A DNA stretch of 35,152 bases from a bacterium (GTDB lineage Bacteria > Actinomycetota > Acidimicrobiia > Spongiisociales > Spongiisociaceae): assembly GCA_026710435.1 (NCBI GenBank), contig JAPOQZ010000200.1:1-35152 (forward strand), written 5' to 3'. The translations under genes were made by a program, and so were the position numbers. Position 1 is the stretch's first letter. Each line of letters starts with the position of its first letter. The notes beneath the pieces are model-generated. The model was not told the origin of the DNA. It made no database searches and was given only the letters and a program-made list of their open reading frames with translations. Below, piece by piece: positions 32,034-35,152 of the stretch.

Positions 32034-33587
32034 TCACAGGGAGGCCAGAGCGGGCCGGGTCGAACGTTCCCACTCGGCTCCGGCGTCGACGAAGTCCTCG
32101 ACCCTTTTCCGGATGTCCCCCATGCGCGCTCTGACAAAGGACTCGCAGTCACCGGTGCGTAAGGCGTCCGCAGCCGCCTGGAAGATGGCGTGGCTTTCGA
32201 GAACTGCCGACCTTGCCGAAGCCAGTTCTAGCGCCGGGTCCCCGTTCGCGGCCGGCGACCAGTAGACGCGGTTGGCCACGGAACTCGCCGCTTCCCCCGT
32301 TGTCGAGTTGTCGAAGACGCGCGGCAGGGCGGCCTTCCGGTCGATGGTCAGCACCTCCGCAATGTCGATCTCAGCGGGGCCTGCGCCATTGGACGAGGCA
32401 GGATCGAGTGGCCGGAGGTGAGCTATCGCGCAAAGGGTGGTCTTGGCATCCGCTCGGTTCCAGTGCATTAGACCTATCTCGATCGGCCGTCGCTCGTCGG
32501 GGAACTCGTCGAGCAACGCCATGACGGTCTCGATGGCGCTTCGATCATTGCTGATCGTGTTGAGAGCCAGTCGCATCGTCCCCGTAGAACCCAGCTTGGG
32601 AAGCGGACCGTGAACCGCGGCCCGCCAGAACCAACGCCGCAGCAGTACTCGCTCCCACTCGGTGGGATTCTCATGAATGGTGAAGAATCGGACGAGGGCA
32701 ACAAGGAGATGTTGATAGGGCACCAGATCGAAATGCGGTACACCTGCATCGTTGCGCAGAAAGTCGATCGTACGGTTTAGGGCGGTGTCGGCACGGTCGA
32801 TCGCCTCGCCGAGGCGTGACGAGCCGCCGGCAAACTCGGTCCGGAAGTCGCGAAATACGTCGGGGCCCCGGACCGACAGGACACAGAGTACGAGTGTGTT
32901 ATGAGCCACGGTACCGAAACCCCACGTTCCGATCTCGTGAGCAAGTTGTGACACATCGCGTTCACCAGGTGTGCTCAAGGAAGTCAAAGCGTGGAACACC
33001 TCGGCGCGGTTCATCCGTTTCCCGAAGGTGTTTATCCGGTCGAAAATCTCGCGCAAGGGACCGAGGTCGCCTTCGCGCTCGGTCTCGACGGAGTAGGCGG
33101 GAACACGGTAGTTCCGGAGTCTATCTGCGAGTTTGAAAGCTCGGTTCTGCAAGTCGCCGTCCAGATCTCTCTCGCGAAGCCACGCCATTACGCGGGGGAG
33201 TTTGTAGGCCTCCCGCAGTGGTAGATGGATGTCGCGAGGGCCATTCTGCGGGTGCCAAACGAATTGTTCCGTGGCGAGATCGAAGTAGAGCGCCCGAGAT
33301 GGCGGCGGGAGTGCCTCCTCCCGAAGGAGCACGTTTACGAGAGCAGTGATGCGTTGCTGCCCGTCCACCACCCACAGTGCTTCTTCGGGTCCGGGCCGGT
33401 TCCACAGGAGAAGGGTCCCGATCGGGTAACCCTTGGATATGCTGTCGAACAGCTTGGCGACATCCCCCGGTCCCCACCGTTGCCCGCGCTGGAAGTGTGG
33501 GATCCGGACAGTATTCTTGCCAACGAGTACCAGCAACTCTTCGATGGTGTAGTTGGAAGCCACCGTCCGCTCGAGTCCATGTACCAT
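32034..33587 (-). CDS. DUF262 (GmrSD-like) protein
   Basis: This 517-aa protein starts with a DUF262/ParB-like nuclease domain: RIPHFQRGQRWGPGDVAKLF, then VVDGQQRITAL (DGQQR 75-79), and FDRINTFGKRMNRAEVF further on. GmrSD proteins with this domain are type IV restriction enzymes that cut modified phage DNA; DUF262 proteins also serve as NTP-dependent sensors. The C-terminal third keeps the DUF1524-like layout (SVANRVYWSPAANGD ... FVRARMGDIRKRVEDF), but I cannot find the usual HxxP/HNH residues, so that nuclease may be degenerate. The start at 33587 fits a leaderless promoter and the domain border; an upstream in-frame start at 33767 would add 60 residues overlapping the next gene's promoter. 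First gene of the island. Confidence 0.85.
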   Translation of the reverse strand: MVHGLERTVASNYTIEELLVLVGKNTVRIPHFQRGQRWGPGDVAKLFDSISKGYPIGTLLLWNRPGPEEALWVVDGQQRITALVNVLLREEALPPPSRALYFDLATEQFVWHPQNGPRDIHLPLREAYKLPRVMAWLRERDLDGDLQNRAFKLADRLRNYRVPAYSVETEREGDLGPLREIFDRINTFGKRMNRAEVFHALTSLSTPGERDVSQLAHEIGTWGFGTVAHNTLVLCVLSVRGPDVFRDFRTEFAGGSSRLGEAIDRADTALNRTIDFLRNDAGVPHFDLVPYQHLLVALVRFFTIHENPTEWERVLLRRWFWRAAVHGPLPKLGSTGTMRLALNTISNDRSAIETVMALLDEFPDERRPIEIGLMHWNRADAKTTLCAIAHLRPLDPASSNGAGPAEIDIAEVLTIDRKAALPRVFDNSTTGEAASSVANRVYWSPAANGDPALELASARSAVLESHAIFQAAADALRTGDCESFVRARMGDIRKRVEDFVDAGAEWERSTRPALASL

Positions 33588-33593
33588 CCAGCC

Positions 33594-33599
33594 AGCATA
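33594..33599 (-). promoter_or_regulatory. Leaderless -10 element of the DUF262 gene
   Basis: On the minus strand TATGCT is followed by 6 nt and the ATG at 33587, with no ribosome-binding site. It would drive the whole DUF262-to-SF1 operon. Confidence 0.45.
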
Positions 33600-33658
33600 C
33601 CGGGGGAACCCCACATAACCGTGTCTCGCTGCCCTCGGGCCGCCGTAGCGATACCAGG

Positions 33659-33687
33659 TTGTCAGCACGTTGCGGTTGGGGCACAAT
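33659..33687 (+). promoter_or_regulatory. Promoter of the SerA-like gene
   Basis: TTGTCA (33659-33664), 17 nt, then CACAAT (33682-33687), 28 nt before the ATG. An AGGGGG ribosome-binding site lies 8 nt before the ATG at 33716. It is divergent from the DUF262 promoter. Confidence 0.55.
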
Positions 33688-33715
33688 CTTGGCGATCTGT
33701 CAGGGGGTCGTGACC

Positions 33716-34681
33716 ATGGGACCGGACAAACGGCCGGTAGTTGTAATCGCCGAGGTACTGGCGGCAAGTTGCGCCGAGCACCTGCAGGAGGTCTGTGAGG
33801 TGGTGGAGGCGGCCGGGGAATCCAGGGACAGCCTCCTGGGCCTTCTCGGCAATGCCGAAGGGTTGGTAGTACGGAGTGGCACCCGCGTCGATCGGGAGCT
33901 CATGGAGGCGGCTCCCCGGCTCAGGGTTGTGGGTCGGGCCGGAGTGGGTGTGGACAACATCGACCTCGACGAGGCCACCCGGCGCGGCGTCCTGGTGGTC
34001 AACGCGCCTCTGGCCAACAGCGTGTCCGCTGCGGAGCACGCCTTCGGGTTGATGCTATCCTTGGCGCGCAACATCGCCCGGGGGGACGCATCCATACGGT
34101 CCGGGCGGTGGGACCGAGCCAAGTTCCGGGGAGTCGAACTGGATGGCAAGACCCTTGGCCTTGTTGGTATGGGGAGGATAGGTTCATTGGTGGCCCAGCG
34201 GGCGCTCGCTTTCGGAATGCGCGTCTTGGCCTACGATCCCTACATCACTGCCGAGCAGGCCCGGGCCGCGGGAGCGGAACTCAGGGATCTGGACTCGCTG
34301 CTGGCGGATTCCGACTTCATCTCCCTCCACCTTCCGCGGACTCCGGAGACCGAGAACCTGCTCGATGGTGAGGCGTTCGCCAAGGCCAAGCGGGGAGTAC
34401 GGATCGTCAATGCATCTCGCGGCGGGATCATCGACGAGGAAGCGCTCGTCGAGGCCATCCGGGACGGGCAGGTGGCCGGGGCGGCGCTCGACGTCTATGC
34501 CGAGGAACCCATGACCGGCGGACCCTTGACCGAGTTGCCCGAGGTCGTGCTGACCCCCCACCTTGGTGCCTCCACCGTGGAAGCCCAGAACAAGGCCGGT
34601 CTCCATGTAGCGGAGTCTGTGGTGGCCGGGTTGGCCGGGGAGCCGGTCATGGCAGCGGTGAATTCAGTAGACGGTGATTAG
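33716..34681 (+). CDS. SerA-like D-2-hydroxyacid dehydrogenase, no regulatory domain
   Basis: This 321-aa protein matches the catalytic part of D-3-phosphoglycerate dehydrogenase: VGRAGVGVDNIDLDEATRRG, NAD motif GLVGMGRIGSLVAQ, VNASRGGIIDEEAL with the arginine of the active site, and TPHLGAST with the catalytic His. It most resembles actinobacterial SerA, which is usually about 530 aa, but it stops at AVNSVDGD, where the intervening and ACT domains should begin. It may have lost its 3' part at the scarred right edge, or be a short form free of serine feedback. An ATG after AGGGGG sets the start. A different 2-hydroxyacid substrate is possible. Confidence 0.85.
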   Translation: MGPDKRPVVVIAEVLAASCAEHLQEVCEVVEAAGESRDSLLGLLGNAEGLVVRSGTRVDRELMEAAPRLRVVGRAGVGVDNIDLDEATRRGVLVVNAPLANSVSAAEHAFGLMLSLARNIARGDASIRSGRWDRAKFRGVELDGKTLGLVGMGRIGSLVAQRALAFGMRVLAYDPYITAEQARAAGAELRDLDSLLADSDFISLHLPRTPETENLLDGEAFAKAKRGVRIVNASRGGIIDEEALVEAIRDGQVAGAALDVYAEEPMTGGPLTELPEVVLTPHLGASTVEAQNKAGLHVAESVVAGLAGEPVMAAVNSVDGD

Positions 34682-34733
34682 GGCAAATTCGCGCTTCGAG
34701 TATGTCGTGGATGAAGGCCGGGGGTGACGAATG

Positions 34734-34868
34734 CTAGAGACCGAGTGCGTTGTGCAGTATTTCGTCGATGGCGCGGCCAGCCGGCGCGTCGATTCGACCG
34801 AGCCTTTCGACGAGACGGCGGGTCGATACAGCTCGCACCTGTTCTACCTGAAACGCCGTCTCGGTGGC
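34734..34868 (-). pseudogene. MazF/PemK toxin C-terminal remnant
   Basis: The minus strand encodes AFQVEQVRAVSTRRLVERLG followed by RIDAPAGRAIDEILHNALGL and a stop. This is the typical last helix and end of MazF/PemK-type mRNA interferases (EQVRAVSxxRLxxRLGRLD...). The N-terminal two thirds are absent: the frame breaks exactly at the TA border of the MITE at 34869. No antitoxin is visible. The piece looks like a toxin gene cut by the element or by recombination at it. The 50-odd bases before it (34682-34733) hold nothing I recognise. Confidence 0.65.
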
Positions 34869-34972
34869 TAGGAGGGTGCTAAACAATGACGATTGCTCGG
34901 GCCTGCCGCCCGCCAGCCCAGGAATTATGCCGGTGGTTGGCGGGCCGGTTGTGGATTGCTCAGTACCCCCTA
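34869..34972 (-). mobile_element. MITE-like element, full copy 2 (inverted)
   Basis: This 104-bp element begins TAGGAGGGTGCTAAACAATG and ends with the reverse complement of TAGGGGGTACTGAGCAAT. It is the inverted counterpart of the copy at 283-385, with scattered differences in the middle, and it keeps an internal stem (GGCCCGCC region against GGCGGGC). TA flanks both ends. GGACAC or GGGACAC lies outside the same end of both full copies, hinting at a target preference or a slightly longer element. Confidence 0.75.
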
Positions 34973-35034
34973 GTGTCCCGAGTCGGAAGTTCGTTACAGA
35001 AGAGCGGGCTACACCTCCACCCCACCGAACCCCG

Positions 35035-35152
35035 AGAACGCGAAACCCGCCGGAAGGTGCCTCTTTCCTTGCGATCCCACCCACGCCGCCACCTCCGAGG
35101 GTCACGGACGCGACCTTCTATCCCCTGTGCGGGCCGGTTCCGGACATTATGA
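35035..35152. repeat. Terminal direct repeat, right copy
   Basis: This is the counterpart of bases 1-119, in the same orientation and running to the last base of the window, so the repeat may continue beyond it. No gene is recognised in it or in the 62 bases between it and the MITE. Confidence 0.8.

Overview
The window is a high-GC bacterial segment that looks actinobacterial. Almost every gene has GC-rich third codon positions, several genes have a -10 hexamer only 6-10 nt before the ATG (leaderless starts), and the SerA-like protein most resembles actinobacterial SerA. An uncultured Actinomycetota lineage is my best guess; no rRNA or other marker gene is present to place it further.

Region 1 (1-760) and region 5 (34682-35152) are scarred edges. 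Each holds one copy of a ~118-bp direct repeat, one full copy of a ~104-bp MITE-like element with 19-bp inverted ends bounded by TA, and a wrecked toxin-antitoxin gene: a frameshifted HigA antitoxin on the left and a MazF/PemK C-terminus on the right. The two full MITE copies are in opposite orientation and bracket the window. A half copy lies at 23938-23976.

Region 2 (760-15929) is a catabolic locus. It contains a PhyH-type dioxygenase, a threonine-synthase-like PLP enzyme, two phosphotriesterase-family hydrolases, two paralogues of an unrecognised ~270-aa family, a zinc alcohol dehydrogenase, an amidohydrolase, a Gfo/Idh/MocA oxidoreductase and a fused MNT-HEPN protein. It ends in a bacterial microcompartment (BMC) operon: aldehyde dehydrogenase, BMC-H, BMC-P, BMC-T and a DUF3830 protein. 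The dehydrogenase and the DUF3830 protein are unrelated, yet they share an N-terminal ~45-residue domain that resembles the N-terminus of EutQ. This suggests a common cargo tag for the compartment. The dehydrogenase looks like a CoA-independent type rather than a PduP/EutE type, and no phosphotransacylase is visible, so this is not a textbook metabolosome.

Region 3 (16121-22276) is a polyamine-type (Pot-like) ABC importer operon with a Tat/lipoprotein binding protein, two permeases, an S15/CocE-type hydrolase inserted between permease and ATPase genes, and the ATPase. A good promoter with an overlapping palindrome precedes it. It probably feeds substrate to the microcompartment pathway, but the substrate is unknown.

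Region 4 (22277-34681) is a defence or conflict island. A 5'-truncated DarT toxin overlaps an intact DarG antitoxin. Then five open reading frames run together on the minus strand: DUF262 (GmrSD-like), HipA kinase, a DnaQ-exonuclease/DinG half, a DinG/RecQ half separated from it by a frameshift, and an SF1 helicase. The DUF262-HipA-exonuclease-DinG-RecQ-SF1 set is the strongest candidate here for an undescribed nucleic-acid defence system. A SerA-like dehydrogenase lacking its regulatory domains follows on the plus strand.
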